DNA of 64,000 nt, taken from Trinickia terrae. GTDB lineage: Bacteria; Pseudomonadota; Gammaproteobacteria; Burkholderiales; Burkholderiaceae. The stretch is taken from NCBI RefSeq assembly GCF_005144415.1, contig NZ_SWJE01000005.1, forward strand, positions 41,827 to 105,826. Direction: 5' to 3'. The notes beneath the pieces are model-generated. The model ran no database searches and was not told the DNA's origin. It saw only the letters and a list, made by a program, of their open reading frames with translations. Below, in pieces: positions 1-8,859 of the stretch; position 1 is the stretch's first letter; the number at the start of each line of letters is the position of its first letter. A program made the translations under genes and the position numbers.

Positions 1-1
1 C

Positions 2-3000
2 CTGCATGAGGGGCAGAGCGTCGGCATCAAGGAAGCGGGGAAAACCGAAGCTCAGCTGCACCGCGCGGAGGGCGAGCTGGAGACGGTGGGCAAGCAAGCC
101 CCTGCCAAGCAACCCGGGCCGAACGATTGCAAGAACTGCCCGAAAGTCAGCAGCACGCCAAACTCGATCGGCTACGCGCTCGGCGACGAACGTATCGACC
201 ACGCGGATTTCGTGCTGCCAGGCGCGCTGCCTATCGTGTGGGAACGCACGTATCGATCGTTTCTCGCCGCCTATGACGAAGGCGAACTCGGCGCGCGTTG
301 GATCACGCCGTACACCACGCGCTTCGATATCCACGAAGCGAAGCTCGTCTATCACGATCCGAGCGGGCGCAGCATCGACTATCCACTGCTTCCCGCCGGC
401 GCCACGCACGACGACTTGGGCGAAGGCATCACGCTCGCGCGCCTTGACGAAGCGTGGCTGACGCTCACGCGCGGCCACGAATTGCTCGAGGCATACGAGA
501 AGCGCGGAGACGCGTTCCGTCTTGCCTTCATCAAGGACCGCTCGGGCAACCAGGTCACGCTCGATTACGACGAGCAGCAGCGGCTGAGCCGCTTGATCAC
601 GCCGCAGGCGATCGTTGCGTTCATGCACGACGGCGCGGGGCACGTGCTCGAAGCGATCCAGTTCGATGCCGAGGGCGAACGCGTCGGCAGGCTGGCGAGC
701 TATACGTATGACAGCAACGGCGATTTGATCTCGGCCGCCGACCGCTACGGCAACAAGCGCGACTACGAGTACCAGCATCACCTCGTGACGCGCTACACGG
801 ATCGCACGGGTCGCGGCATGAATCTCGAGTGGGACGGCATCGGCCCCAAGGCGAAGTGCATTCGCGAATACGCCGACGACGGCAGCAAGGAAACGAAACT
901 CGCGTGGCATCCCGACATCCGCCTCGTGTCCGCGACGGATGCGCTCGGCAATGTCAGCCGCCACTACTACGACATCGACGGCTACACCTACCGGATCATC
1001 CATCCCGACGGCCTCGAGGAATGGTTCTATCGCGACGCGAACCACAACCTGACACAGCACATCTATCCGGATGGAAGCGTCGAGCGCTTCAGCTACGACG
1101 ATCGCGGCAATCTGATCGAACAGCGTCGCCGCGACGGCAGCGTCGTGAAGCTCGCTTACGACAACAAGGACCAGGTGACGGAGATCACCGATTCGGAAGG
1201 CCATCGCTGGCTGCGCGAGTACGACGACGCGGGGCTCGTCACGTCGCAAACCGATCCGCTCGGGAACGAGACGAAATACAGCTATAACAAGCAGGGCTTG
1301 CCTACGGAAATCGTCGACGCAAAAGGCGGCGCCAAGGTGCTGGCCTACGACGCTTCAGGCCAGCCGACGAGCTATACGGATTGCTCGGGCAAGACGACGA
1401 AGTGGCAATACGACGCCGAAGGGCGCTTGCTGGAAACGAAAGACGCCGCGGGCGGAAGCGCTACGTATCGCTATGGCGCCAATGGACAGCCCAGCGCGGT
1501 GATCACGCCTGCCGGAACGGAAAAGCTCGAGCACGATGCCGAAGGCCGGCTCCTGTCGCATACCGATGCGCTGAACCGAACGACGCATTTCTCCTACGAC
1601 GCGGCGGGCCGGATCGCGAGCCGTCGCGATGCGATGAGCCAGGTGCTCGCTTACCGCTATGACCGGATCGGGCGGCTCTCCGGGCTCACCGATCCCAATC
1701 ACGCGACCTATTCGTTCAGCTATGACCCGGCCGGCCGGTTGCTGGAAGAAATCGGCTTCGACGGTAAAGAGACGCGCTATGCGTATGACGCTGCAAGCGG
1801 GCGATTGCTGTCTGTCGAAGAAGGCGGGCAGAGCACCGAGCTCGAATACGACGGCAACGGCCGGCTCTCGCGCCGAGCGGCTGGCGAGAGCGAAGAGCGG
1901 TTCGCCTACGACGGCAGCGGCCGTTTGATCGATGCGCAAAACGGCTTTAGCCGCGTGCAGCGTTTCTTCGATCCGGTCGGCAATCTGGTGCGTGAACATC
2001 ACGCGTACAACGTGTTCGGCGAGCGTCGCAGCTATGTTTGGCGTCACGAGTATGACGAGATCGGCACACGGGTCAAGACGATTCGCCCCGATGGACATAT
2101 CGTCGATTGGCTGACGTACGGCTCCGGCCACGTGCACGGGATGATGCTCGATGGCCGCGAGCTGATCCAGTTCGAGCGCGACGATTTGCATCGCGAGACG
2201 CAACGCACGCTATCGAGCCGCATTGCGCAGAGCACGCAGTACGATCCTGCCGGGCGTGTGTTGGAGCAGTCGCTGAAACGCGCTGGCGCGCCTGCTCCGT
2301 TTGCGGCGAGAGAGTATCGCTATGACGCTGCGGGGCAGCTCAAGCAGATCGACGATATTCGCCAGGGCGTGACGACGTATCAGTACGATCCGGTCGGGCG
2401 GTTGCTCGAAGCGATCAGTCCGGTGGCGAAGGAACGGTTTGCGTTCGATCCGGCCAGCAATATCGTCGATGCGGGGAGTCCGGAGCGGGCGCGTACCGAG
2501 GACGGTGGCTTGCGGCACGAGAATACGCTGCCACCGCAAACGCCCAAGGTGCTTGGGAATTTGCTGAAGGAATATGCGGGCACGCACTTCGAATACGACG
2601 CGCGCGGGAATTTGCTTGCGAAGCAGTCGCCGCAGGGCGTGCAGCGGTATGAGTGGGATGCCTTCAATCGGATGAAGGCGGCCGATGTCGAAGAGGTGAA
2701 TCGACGGCATCGAGCGCGGTATTTCTATGATGCGTTTGGGCGGCGGATCGGGAAGGAGGTCGATGGCGCTCGAACTGTGTTCGGGTGGGATGGGGATACG
2801 CTTGCGTTTGAAAGTGTGGGTGAGCGCAGCACGCACTATGTGTATGAAGTTGGCTCGTTCGTGCCGCTCGCGCAGTATGTGGCGGGGGCGGTGGAGGGTG
2901 TCGCGACGCCGGAGTGGAAGACGACGGATCGGTATGCGCCGGAGGATGATCCGTTGCAGCGTACGCCGGAGCCGGCTTCATCTGCGCATGTCTTTTACTA

Positions 3001-3730
3001 TCATTGTGATCAGATCGGCACGCCGCAGCTGCTCACCGATGAGCTCGGTGAGGTGGTCTGGGAAGCGAAGTACAAGGCGTGGGGTGAAGCGAAGGAAGTT
3101 ATCGCGCGGGTGTCGAAGGCCGCGCAGGTTGAACCAAGGAATCCGATTCGGTTTCAGGGGCAGCAGTGGGATGAGGAGACGGGGTATTCGTATAACCGGT
3201 ATCGGTACTATGACTCGCAGCACGGTCGCTTCATCGCTCAAGATCCGATCAGGCTCGCGGGTGGTATAAACGTCTATCAATACGCCTCGAACCCAGTAAC
3301 GTGGATCGACCCATTTGGGTTGGCACCCTGCAATCTCGTCCGTTACAAGATCCGGGATGATATAACGCCGCAAGCGGGATCTCGTCAAACCGGCATAAAC
3401 CGCGCGTGGAGGGGTGAACAGGACTTAGTCCGAACTACGGGTTCGGGAACCGTGGACTGGACGCCTGCACAGATGGATGAGTTGGAAAGTACAGGGAAGG
3501 TGTCTGGATTCACGGGGCATCACATTAACAATGTCGAAAGTAACCCTGCTTGGGCCGGGGATCCGCGCAATATCGTATTTTTGTCGAATGGGCCGAACGG
3601 TGGCGACCATTTGAACAGTTTGCAAGGTCACCGCGGCAATTACCAAAACCCTACATCTGGTCGATTGATCGATCGGTCGGCCATGATCACTCAGCACCAA
3701 AGAGAGAGTGAAAATGCGAGATGTCGATAG
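2..3730 (+). CDS. Rhs-repeat toxin with C-terminal GHH/HNH-like nuclease tip (5' end outside window)
   Basis: The frame is open to the left edge, so the N-terminus lies upstream; a GTG at 86 is possible but unlikely to be the true start. About 1240 residues are visible. Dozens of YD repeats of the type YDxxGRL form the Rhs cocoon, ending at the core boundary motif DPFGLAP near visible residue 1105. The remaining ~135 residues are the variable toxin tip, with TGHHINNV followed by DPRNIVFL and HRGNYQN, the pattern of GHH/HNH nuclease tips. From about 3260 the DNA is visibly less GC-rich than the core, as expected for an exchangeable tip. Polymorphic Rhs toxins are delivered by type VI secretion or contact systems; no delivery gene is visible here. 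Nuclease activity is inferred from the motif. Confidence 0.9.
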   Translation: MHEGQSVGIKEAGKTEAQLHRAEGELETVGKQAPAKQPGPNDCKNCPKVSSTPNSIGYALGDERIDHADFVLPGALPIVWERTYRSFLAAYDEGELGARWITPYTTRFDIHEAKLVYHDPSGRSIDYPLLPAGATHDDLGEGITLARLDEAWLTLTRGHELLEAYEKRGDAFRLAFIKDRSGNQVTLDYDEQQRLSRLITPQAIVAFMHDGAGHVLEAIQFDAEGERVGRLASYTYDSNGDLISAADRYGNKRDYEYQHHLVTRYTDRTGRGMNLEWDGIGPKAKCIREYADDGSKETKLAWHPDIRLVSATDALGNVSRHYYDIDGYTYRIIHPDGLEEWFYRDANHNLTQHIYPDGSVERFSYDDRGNLIEQRRRDGSVVKLAYDNKDQVTEITDSEGHRWLREYDDAGLVTSQTDPLGNETKYSYNKQGLPTEIVDAKGGAKVLAYDASGQPTSYTDCSGKTTKWQYDAEGRLLETKDAAGGSATYRYGANGQPSAVITPAGTEKLEHDAEGRLLSHTDALNRTTHFSYDAAGRIASRRDAMSQVLAYRYDRIGRLSGLTDPNHATYSFSYDPAGRLLEEIGFDGKETRYAYDAASGRLLSVEEGGQSTELEYDGNGRLSRRAAGESEERFAYDGSGRLIDAQNGFSRVQRFFDPVGNLVREHHAYNVFGERRSYVWRHEYDEIGTRVKTIRPDGHIVDWLTYGSGHVHGMMLDGRELIQFERDDLHRETQRTLSSRIAQSTQYDPAGRVLEQSLKRAGAPAPFAAREYRYDAAGQLKQIDDIRQGVTTYQYDPVGRLLEAISPVAKERFAFDPASNIVDAGSPERARTEDGGLRHENTLPPQTPKVLGNLLKEYAGTHFEYDARGNLLAKQSPQGVQRYEWDAFNRMKAADVEEVNRRHRARYFYDAFGRRIGKEVDGARTVFGWDGDTLAFESVGERSTHYVYEVGSFVPLAQYVAGAVEGVATPEWKTTDRYAPEDDPLQRTPEPASSAHVFYYHCDQIGTPQLLTDELGEVVWEAKYKAWGEAKEVIARVSKAAQVEPRNPIRFQGQQWDEETGYSYNRYRYYDSQHGRFIAQDPIRLAGGINVYQYASNPVTWIDPFGLAPCNLVRYKIRDDITPQAGSRQTGINRAWRGEQDLVRTTGSGTVDWTPAQMDELESTGKVSGFTGHHINNVESNPAWAGDPRNIVFLSNGPNGGDHLNSLQGHRGNYQNPTSGRLIDRSAMITQHQRESENARCR

Positions 3731-4292
3731 TATTTTTGATGAAATTCGCCAAATGCTTGGTGTGTGCTCTAGCAGTACAGGTAGCGTCATTGCAACGGTA
3801 GCGGCAGGATTGCCTGCGAATCAGGAGATTTCCAAGTGGCTTGCTGCGCTAAAGGGATGCGATCTGTTGATTCCCTGGTCCGCAGAAGAATTGCGACTGC
3901 ATGGGAGCAAAGAGAGTTTGAACGACGGGCAGATTGGATATCGCTTAGACAGGGCGGGGCGCCGGCTACCAGATTGGCCGGATGAATGGCTGGTACTTGG
4001 AGCGATAAGCGGTGACCCGATTATCGGAGAAGTCAGCGAGAACGGCTGCGCCATCCTTTTTGCTCGGCATGGCGCTGGGAAGTGGCAGGCGAAAGTTGCC
4101 TCGAGCTCCATGGAGCCGTTTGCGACGGTCTTGTTGACTTGGTGTGACCTATTCGTTCAACAGTATTCGAAAGATATTTATGACGATACGTTCGCTATTC
4201 GACCTGACTTCTTGGCCGAACTCAGGCAGCGCATTGATCAAACATTGCCAGTTGCTGAGGCCGATGTTTTTATGAGCATGGTTGACGGATAG
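3714..4292 (+). CDS. SUKH (SMI1/KNR4)-like immunity protein for the adjacent Rhs toxin
   Basis: The 192-residue protein overlaps the end of the Rhs gene by 17 bases, the usual toxin-immunity arrangement. I chose ATG 3714; a GTG at 3708 is in frame and nearer the GAGAG stretch. The segment DPIIGEVSENG followed by ILFARHGAGKW and a Phe-rich helix resembles the C-terminal half of SMI1/KNR4 (SUKH) proteins, which neutralise nuclease toxins by direct binding. No signal peptide or membrane segment is seen, so it acts in the cytoplasm. The family call is from pattern memory; the immunity role is inferred from position. Confidence 0.7.
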   Translation: MRDVDSIFDEIRQMLGVCSSSTGSVIATVAAGLPANQEISKWLAALKGCDLLIPWSAEELRLHGSKESLNDGQIGYRLDRAGRRLPDWPDEWLVLGAISGDPIIGEVSENGCAILFARHGAGKWQAKVASSSMEPFATVLLTWCDLFVQQYSKDIYDDTFAIRPDFLAELRQRIDQTLPVAEADVFMSMVDG

Positions 4293-4304
4293 CGGCGACC
4301 ATTT

Positions 4305-4521
4305 ATGAAGCTGCGAGATGTGCCCAACGATATTGATCGCGCTGCCCGCGTCCTATCGCGAGCTAATGCGCTATTCGGACGGCGCCTTGCTGGACAGCGG
4401 AGTTTCGGTCTACTCGGTGGACGATATATGGGAGCGAAACACCACTTATTCAACGCATCTCTGGTATCAAACGCACCCCGAGACGGGGAACGGGTATAAC
4501 CGGGACCATCGAAACGATTGA
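4305..4521 (+). pseudogene. Remnant of a SUKH immunity gene, frameshifted
   Basis: Frame 1 from about 4318 to 4521 encodes LPASYRELMRYSDGALLD and VYSVDDIWERN, the signature of the SUKH fold start (LPxSYrefL..snG), but it has no N-terminal helix and no convincing C-terminal half. The ATG at 4305 with the expected N-terminal spacing is in another frame. It sits between two intact small genes in the same direction. Most likely a decayed or truncated second immunity copy; a short functional peptide cannot be excluded. Confidence 0.55.
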
Positions 4522-4528
4522 GGTCGAG

Positions 4529-4900
4529 ATGAACCCATCCTTGAATGACCAGGCCTACAAGGTGATTTCTGAATTCCTTAGTATGCTTAACTCCATGGAT
4601 GAAGTGGCACTAGAGTCGAGGTTTGGCGTTACCGGACCAATTCTCGAGGAGATATGCGAGTGCCTCGACGATTACTTTGGAAGAAAACCCAGTGTCAGCC
4701 TGGCACCGGTTGATGTAGCGTTCTCAGGCAAGAGAGGATCGAGACCGTATATTGATCTCTTCGAGATGAACGACGGCCGATCCTGGGGGGCAGAATGCGT
4801 ACTTTGGGTAGATGGGAGGGCAGAAGAGCCTATTTTGCATGTAGAACTGATCGAAACGGGTAACGGACTCGATCTGAGGTACAAGTACATCGGTTCGTAA
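4529..4900 (+). CDS. Uncharacterised small acidic protein in the immunity array
   Basis: The 123-residue protein starts at ATG 4529 after a GAGGTCGAG ribosome-binding stretch, seven bases downstream of the SUKH remnant. It is soluble and acidic, with an N-terminal helical half (residues 1-45) and a C-terminal half rich in beta-type sequence (AECVLWVDGR, HVELIETGNGLDLRYKYIG). I do not recognise the family with confidence. Its place in the Rhs immunity array suggests an orphan immunity protein, but nothing in the sequence proves this. Confidence 0.6.
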   Translation: MNPSLNDQAYKVISEFLSMLNSMDEVALESRFGVTGPILEEICECLDDYFGRKPSVSLAPVDVAFSGKRGSRPYIDLFEMNDGRSWGAECVLWVDGRAEEPILHVELIETGNGLDLRYKYIGS

Positions 4901-5068
4901 TGAACGTAACTACCCCAGCGACGGTAAAGTCGTCCGTGCGTATTCATGTATGCACACTCCGGCAGATTAGGTGTTAGGGTCTTGCCACAGAGATCAAAGA
5001 GGTGGCAGGCGGCATGAAGGTGGCTACGAGGACGAAAGCCAAAGTGCGGCTAACCATGAAGTGCAGCA

Positions 5069-5530
5069 ATGTACGAGAATGAATTTGCAAATGGCGGTCC
5101 ACAGGTTTCTATGGACGACCTTCAACACGCTGAAGCCGACATGGGCGTCCAGCTGCCGCAAGACTTCAAGGACTATTTGTTATTTGCCAACGGTGGTGTT
5201 CCCAGCAAGGCCTATTGGCCGATTGATGGGGGAGAATATCTTTGGGTGAAGCGCTTTCTTTCGCTCAAAGATTCACTCGGGCGAGGCAGGCCGATCGAGG
5301 AAACATACGCCCTCGGGTTGCAGAAAGCGTTCCTCTCGCCGAATCTCATTCCGTTCGCGATTGACCACGGAGGGAACTACTTCTGCCTGGACCGCGACGG
5401 TGTTTATTTCTATGTAGTCGATGCATGGCGCGCAGAAGTTGGTTTCGAAGAAAACGCGCGTCACGCGAAGCGCCATCTTACCGATGGAATACGCTCGTTT
5501 ATAAATGGGCTAGAAGAGGACGGGTACTGA
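5069..5530 (+). CDS. SMI1/KNR4 (SUKH) family immunity protein
   Basis: The 153-residue protein has the SUKH layout: DLQHAEADMGVQLPQDFKDYLL near residues 17-38, then FANGGVP, then LIPFAIDHGGNYFCLD around residue 95. This is the conserved core of SMI1/KNR4 proteins, used widely as toxin immunity proteins. It lies 168 bases after the previous gene with no toxin directly upstream, so it is probably an orphan immunity gene left by tip replacement. GC content is lower than in the neighbouring penicillin-binding protein gene. Confidence 0.8.
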   Translation: MYENEFANGGPQVSMDDLQHAEADMGVQLPQDFKDYLLFANGGVPSKAYWPIDGGEYLWVKRFLSLKDSLGRGRPIEETYALGLQKAFLSPNLIPFAIDHGGNYFCLDRDGVYFYVVDAWRAEVGFEENARHAKRHLTDGIRSFINGLEEDGY

Positions 5531-5739
5531 TCCGTGCCGCGGAGACGGAATCGGGATGAACCCTGCCCAAGTCATTCTCAGACTGGCTGTTGGACAACAA
5601 CGGTAAAGCATTGGGTGCTTTGGTTGTGTTTCCTGTCTTTGATGCACGTGATTCCCGTAAGATAACCGCCAACTCGATGCATGGTAGTCCGGGTTATACA
5701 GCCGTATCCTCTGTCCTCTGAGCTGCCCGCCCCGGCATC
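5531..5739. other. Intergenic stretch between convergent SUKH and PBP genes
   Basis: Two genes converge here. I see no open frame with coding character, no tRNA and no strong terminator. It marks the right boundary of the low-GC Rhs immunity array. Confidence 0.5.
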
Positions 5740-8307
5740 CTAATGGCCCTGTGGATCTCCCCCGGCCGGGTTTTGCGAGGATTCGCTCGTCATCGAGCCT
5801 GATGTGTTTTCGGGCGTATCGGGCGTCGGCGTAGGCGTCGATCCCGGCTCTTCAACGGGTAACGCACCAGGCGCTTGAACGGCGCTGGCCGCCGCAGACG
5901 GAGACGGAAGAATCGGCGGCATCTCGGCGGGCTGAGCCGAAGCCGCCACACCCGAAGCCGGAACCGAGGCAGGCTCGGCGGTTTCGGCCACGACGGGCGC
6001 GGGATTCGTCCGCTGAGGCGAACGCCGGACGGGCGGCGCTTCCGGCTTCGGCTTGGAGTCGAACAGGTTGTCGATCCAGGCTCGCAGCTTGTCGCGGAAC
6101 TGATCGAATGCGCCCGGCTGCTGCTCGGTCATGAACTTCGCGCGCGGATCGACGATCCGTGCGCGCAGCGCTCGTTGGAAGAAATCGCCGACGATCGGCA
6201 ACGCGCTATGCGCGCCTTGCCCCCAGTAGTCGCTGCCGAGCGTCACGCGGCCGTCGTCGAAGCCGACCCAGGCGCCGGCGACCAGTTGCGGGTCCATCAG
6301 GATGAACCACCCGTCCGCATTGTCTTGCGTCGTGCCGGTCTTGCCCGCGACGTCCGCGCGGATGCCGAACCGCGTGCGGATGGCCGAGCCGGTGCCGCGA
6401 TCGACGACGCCTCGCATGACGTCGATGAGCGTTTGCGTCGCGGCCACCGGCAGCGCCTGTTCCGGCGGCGCAGGCTGGAACTCGGCCAGCACGTTGCCGT
6501 TGTGATCTTCGATACGGGTGACCATGCGCGGCTCGAGATAGGCGCCGTCGTTCGCGATGGTGGCATACCCCGAGACCATTTCCTTGAGCGTGACCGGGCT
6601 CGTGCCCAGCGCGAGCGACGGCACGGGGTTGAGCTCGCTGTCGCGCACGCCCATGGCGCGCGCGACGCGGACGACCTTGGCCGGCCCGACGCTTTCCATC
6701 AATTGCGCCGTGATGCGGTTGCGCGAGAACGTGAGCGCATCACGCAGCGTCATCGGGCGGCCGCTTGGCGGCACGTCGTCGCTAGGACGCCAGATTTCGC
6801 CTCCCGTCAGCGTGATCGCCACCGGTTGATCGATGAAGGTGTCGTCCGGTTTGGCGCCCTCCGCGAAGGCGGCGCCGTAGACGAACGGCTTGAAAGTCGA
6901 GCCAGGTTGGCGGCGTGCCTGTTGCACGTGATCGTAGGGCTCGTCGCCGAAGTCGCGGCTGCCGACCCACGCCTTGATCTGTCCATTGCGCGGATCGATG
7001 GCGATGAAGCCCGCCTGCACGTCGTTCTTGTTCTTGCACAGCTTGCGCATGAAGCCGCTGTCGGCGCTCAGGTGCTTGAGTGCCTCGCCGTCGCTTTGTC
7101 CCGCGTCTTTCGCTGCGCGATATTCGGGCGTTTCGCGCATGAACGTCTTGAACAGATCGCTGCCTGGCGCGCAGCCGGTACGCGAATTCCACGCGCCGTT
7201 GGCGATCGATTGCAGCTGGTTGCCTTGCCAGCTGACCGCCTGGGTCGCCATCGCCTGCAGGCGCGAGTCGATGGTGGTGCGCACCACGAGACCGTCGGAG
7301 TAGATGTTGTAGTCGTTGCGGTCGGCCCACGCGATCAGCCACTTGCGCAGTTGCTGCGCGAAGTGCGGCGCAGGGCCGGGCGGCTCGATCTGCCGCTCGA
7401 AATCGAGGCGCAGCGGCTTCTTTTGCAGCGATGCATACGCGGCAGGTGTGAGCTTGCCGTACTTGACCATTTGCGCGAGCACGGTATTGCGCCGCTGCAA
7501 CGCGCGTTCGGGATTCAACACCGGGTTGTAGTAGCTGTTGCCCTTGAGCATGCCGGTGAGCGTCGCGCTTTCGAGTATGTCGAGCTGGTCGGCCGATTTG
7601 CCGAAATAGGTGCGCGCGGCCATCTCGACGCCGTACGCGTTGTAGAGAAACGGCACCGTGTTCAGGTACGTTTCGAGAATCTGCTGCTTGCTGTACACCG
7701 CTTCGATCTTGAACGCGGTGATCGCTTCCTTGAGCTTGCGGGTGAGGGTAGGGGCGCGGCCGATCTCGTCGGGATACAGATTGCGGGCAAGCTGCTGCGT
7801 GATGGTCGAGCCGCCCTGGCGATCACCCGAGAACGTATGCAGCGCCGCCGATGCGGTGCGGCGCAAGTCGATGCCGTGGTGCTCGTAGAAGCGGTGGTCC
7901 TCGGTCGAGATCAGCGCATCCACCATATGCGGCGAGATTTCCGCGAGTGTCACCCATTCGCGGTTGCTCGGCTTGAATTCGCCGAGCAGCTTGCCGTCGG
8001 CCGACATGATCTGCGCGGGCTCGTCGACGCGCGCCTTGCGGATGTCCCCGATGCTCGGCGTGAACGGAATCAGGAGCAGCGCGTAAAGGACGAAGGCTGC
8101 GGGCACGGTGGCGACGGCGAGCGCCACGCTGCGTCGCGTGGGGTGGCGCAGATGGAACAGCGCCGCGGCCTGCGCGCGCTTGAGGAGCGCGCAGCCGGTT
8201 GCGGCGAGCGGCTCTAGCCGCGCCGATCCGCTTGCGATAGCGGGCTTGATGCGGGCGAGCCAGGTCGCAAGATGGCTACGGACAAGGGAAACGAATCGGC
8301 GGCTCAC
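5740..8307 (-). CDS. Class A penicillin-binding protein (PBP1A type)
   Basis: This bifunctional peptidoglycan synthase of the inner membrane has 855 residues. One membrane segment spans about 60-83. The GT51 transglycosylase domain carries EDHRFYEHHG (136-145, catalytic Glu136) and GGSTITQQLARN (165-176). The transpeptidase domain has the three expected motifs: STFK (Ser470), SRN (528-530) and KTGTT (656-660). The last ~85 residues are a Pro/Ala/Ser-rich tail of low complexity. It polymerises lipid II glycan strands and crosslinks stem peptides. The cytoplasmic N-terminus (about 58 residues before the membrane anchor) is long, and a downstream start cannot be excluded. It is transcribed alone, divergently from the PAS chemoreceptor. 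Confidence 0.95.
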   Translation of the reverse strand: MSRRFVSLVRSHLATWLARIKPAIASGSARLEPLAATGCALLKRAQAAALFHLRHPTRRSVALAVATVPAAFVLYALLLIPFTPSIGDIRKARVDEPAQIMSADGKLLGEFKPSNREWVTLAEISPHMVDALISTEDHRFYEHHGIDLRRTASAALHTFSGDRQGGSTITQQLARNLYPDEIGRAPTLTRKLKEAITAFKIEAVYSKQQILETYLNTVPFLYNAYGVEMAARTYFGKSADQLDILESATLTGMLKGNSYYNPVLNPERALQRRNTVLAQMVKYGKLTPAAYASLQKKPLRLDFERQIEPPGPAPHFAQQLRKWLIAWADRNDYNIYSDGLVVRTTIDSRLQAMATQAVSWQGNQLQSIANGAWNSRTGCAPGSDLFKTFMRETPEYRAAKDAGQSDGEALKHLSADSGFMRKLCKNKNDVQAGFIAIDPRNGQIKAWVGSRDFGDEPYDHVQQARRQPGSTFKPFVYGAAFAEGAKPDDTFIDQPVAITLTGGEIWRPSDDVPPSGRPMTLRDALTFSRNRITAQLMESVGPAKVVRVARAMGVRDSELNPVPSLALGTSPVTLKEMVSGYATIANDGAYLEPRMVTRIEDHNGNVLAEFQPAPPEQALPVAATQTLIDVMRGVVDRGTGSAIRTRFGIRADVAGKTGTTQDNADGWFILMDPQLVAGAWVGFDDGRVTLGSDYWGQGAHSALPIVGDFFQRALRARIVDPRAKFMTEQQPGAFDQFRDKLRAWIDNLFDSKPKPEAPPVRRSPQRTNPAPVVAETAEPASVPASGVAASAQPAEMPPILPSPSAAASAVQAPGALPVEEPGSTPTPTPDTPENTSGSMTSESSQNPAGGDPQGH

Positions 8308-8859
8308 GCGGGCACGGGGTCGGCTGGAAATGCGTGCATCGTATCAAAACGCGGGGCTTGCCAGATGTATGTCCAATCTCCGCTTTTCATGCGGAGATGA
8401 AGGAGGGCAATCAACGCGCTCGCACGTTATTCGCCGCAAAATATGCGTCGAATACTGGCCGCATCGGCAAAGCCAGCTATTCAAGTTTGTCGCGAATGCC
8501 TTGCGAAATACTTATCGGCCGGCAGCCTAAAGACTCCCTGCACTGGATGCGCAGCCGCGAACCCGCCGGCGGGCGAAATGCCGCCCGGCGGGGCTCCGGC
8601 GGGTGATACGAGGCCCCGGCAACGGCAAGGCGCCCTCTGCGTCACCGCCGATCGCGTCAATTCCGCCGCGCTACCGGCCGCCGTCCGTCCCGCCCCGGCC
8701 CTACAAGTCAGGTATCGAAAGCCGATAAAGCTGTCCGTAGGCGACGCCATGACGGCCGCCCATAGCCAGCCACACCGGACGCACGTAACGTAGCCGCTCG
8801 CACACGCCGCTGCGTGGCATACCGAGGCAGGCGACAACGACACAAAGAGGAGACCGGGA
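8308..8859. other. Divergent promoter region between PBP and chemoreceptor genes
   Basis: This 552-base stretch carries the promoters of two divergent genes. A sigma-28-like site lies at 8704-8728. Around 8565-8605 there is a GC-rich imperfect inverted repeat (runs of CCGCCGG and CCCGGCGGG). I see no convincing small gene; the open frames here lack coding character. Confidence 0.5.
8704..8728 (+). promoter_or_regulatory. Sigma-28 (FliA)-like promoter for the PAS chemoreceptor
   Basis: CAAGT is followed, after 12 bases, by GCCGATAA (8721-8728), a perfect match to the flagellar sigma-28 -10 element. The -35 is weaker and resembles the TCAAG form. The GTG start is about 130 bases downstream. 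This links an isolated receptor gene to the flagellar class III regulon. Inference from motif match only. Confidence 0.55.

Noticed and set aside
4901..5068. Possible Rhs toxin fragment between immunity genes
   Set aside because: A short frame (TEIKEVAGGMKVATRTKAKV) looks peptide-like but matches no motif I can name.
5875..8217. 780-codon plus-strand frame opposite the penicillin-binding protein gene
   Set aside because: Arg/Ala-rich antisense shadow; the minus strand encodes a full class A PBP with all motifs.
8565..8605. GC-rich imperfect inverted repeat upstream of the chemoreceptor as another copy of the repeat family
   Set aside because: It lacks the CCCCCGAGGGGG core, the TTGGGGCGG loop and any start codon nearby.
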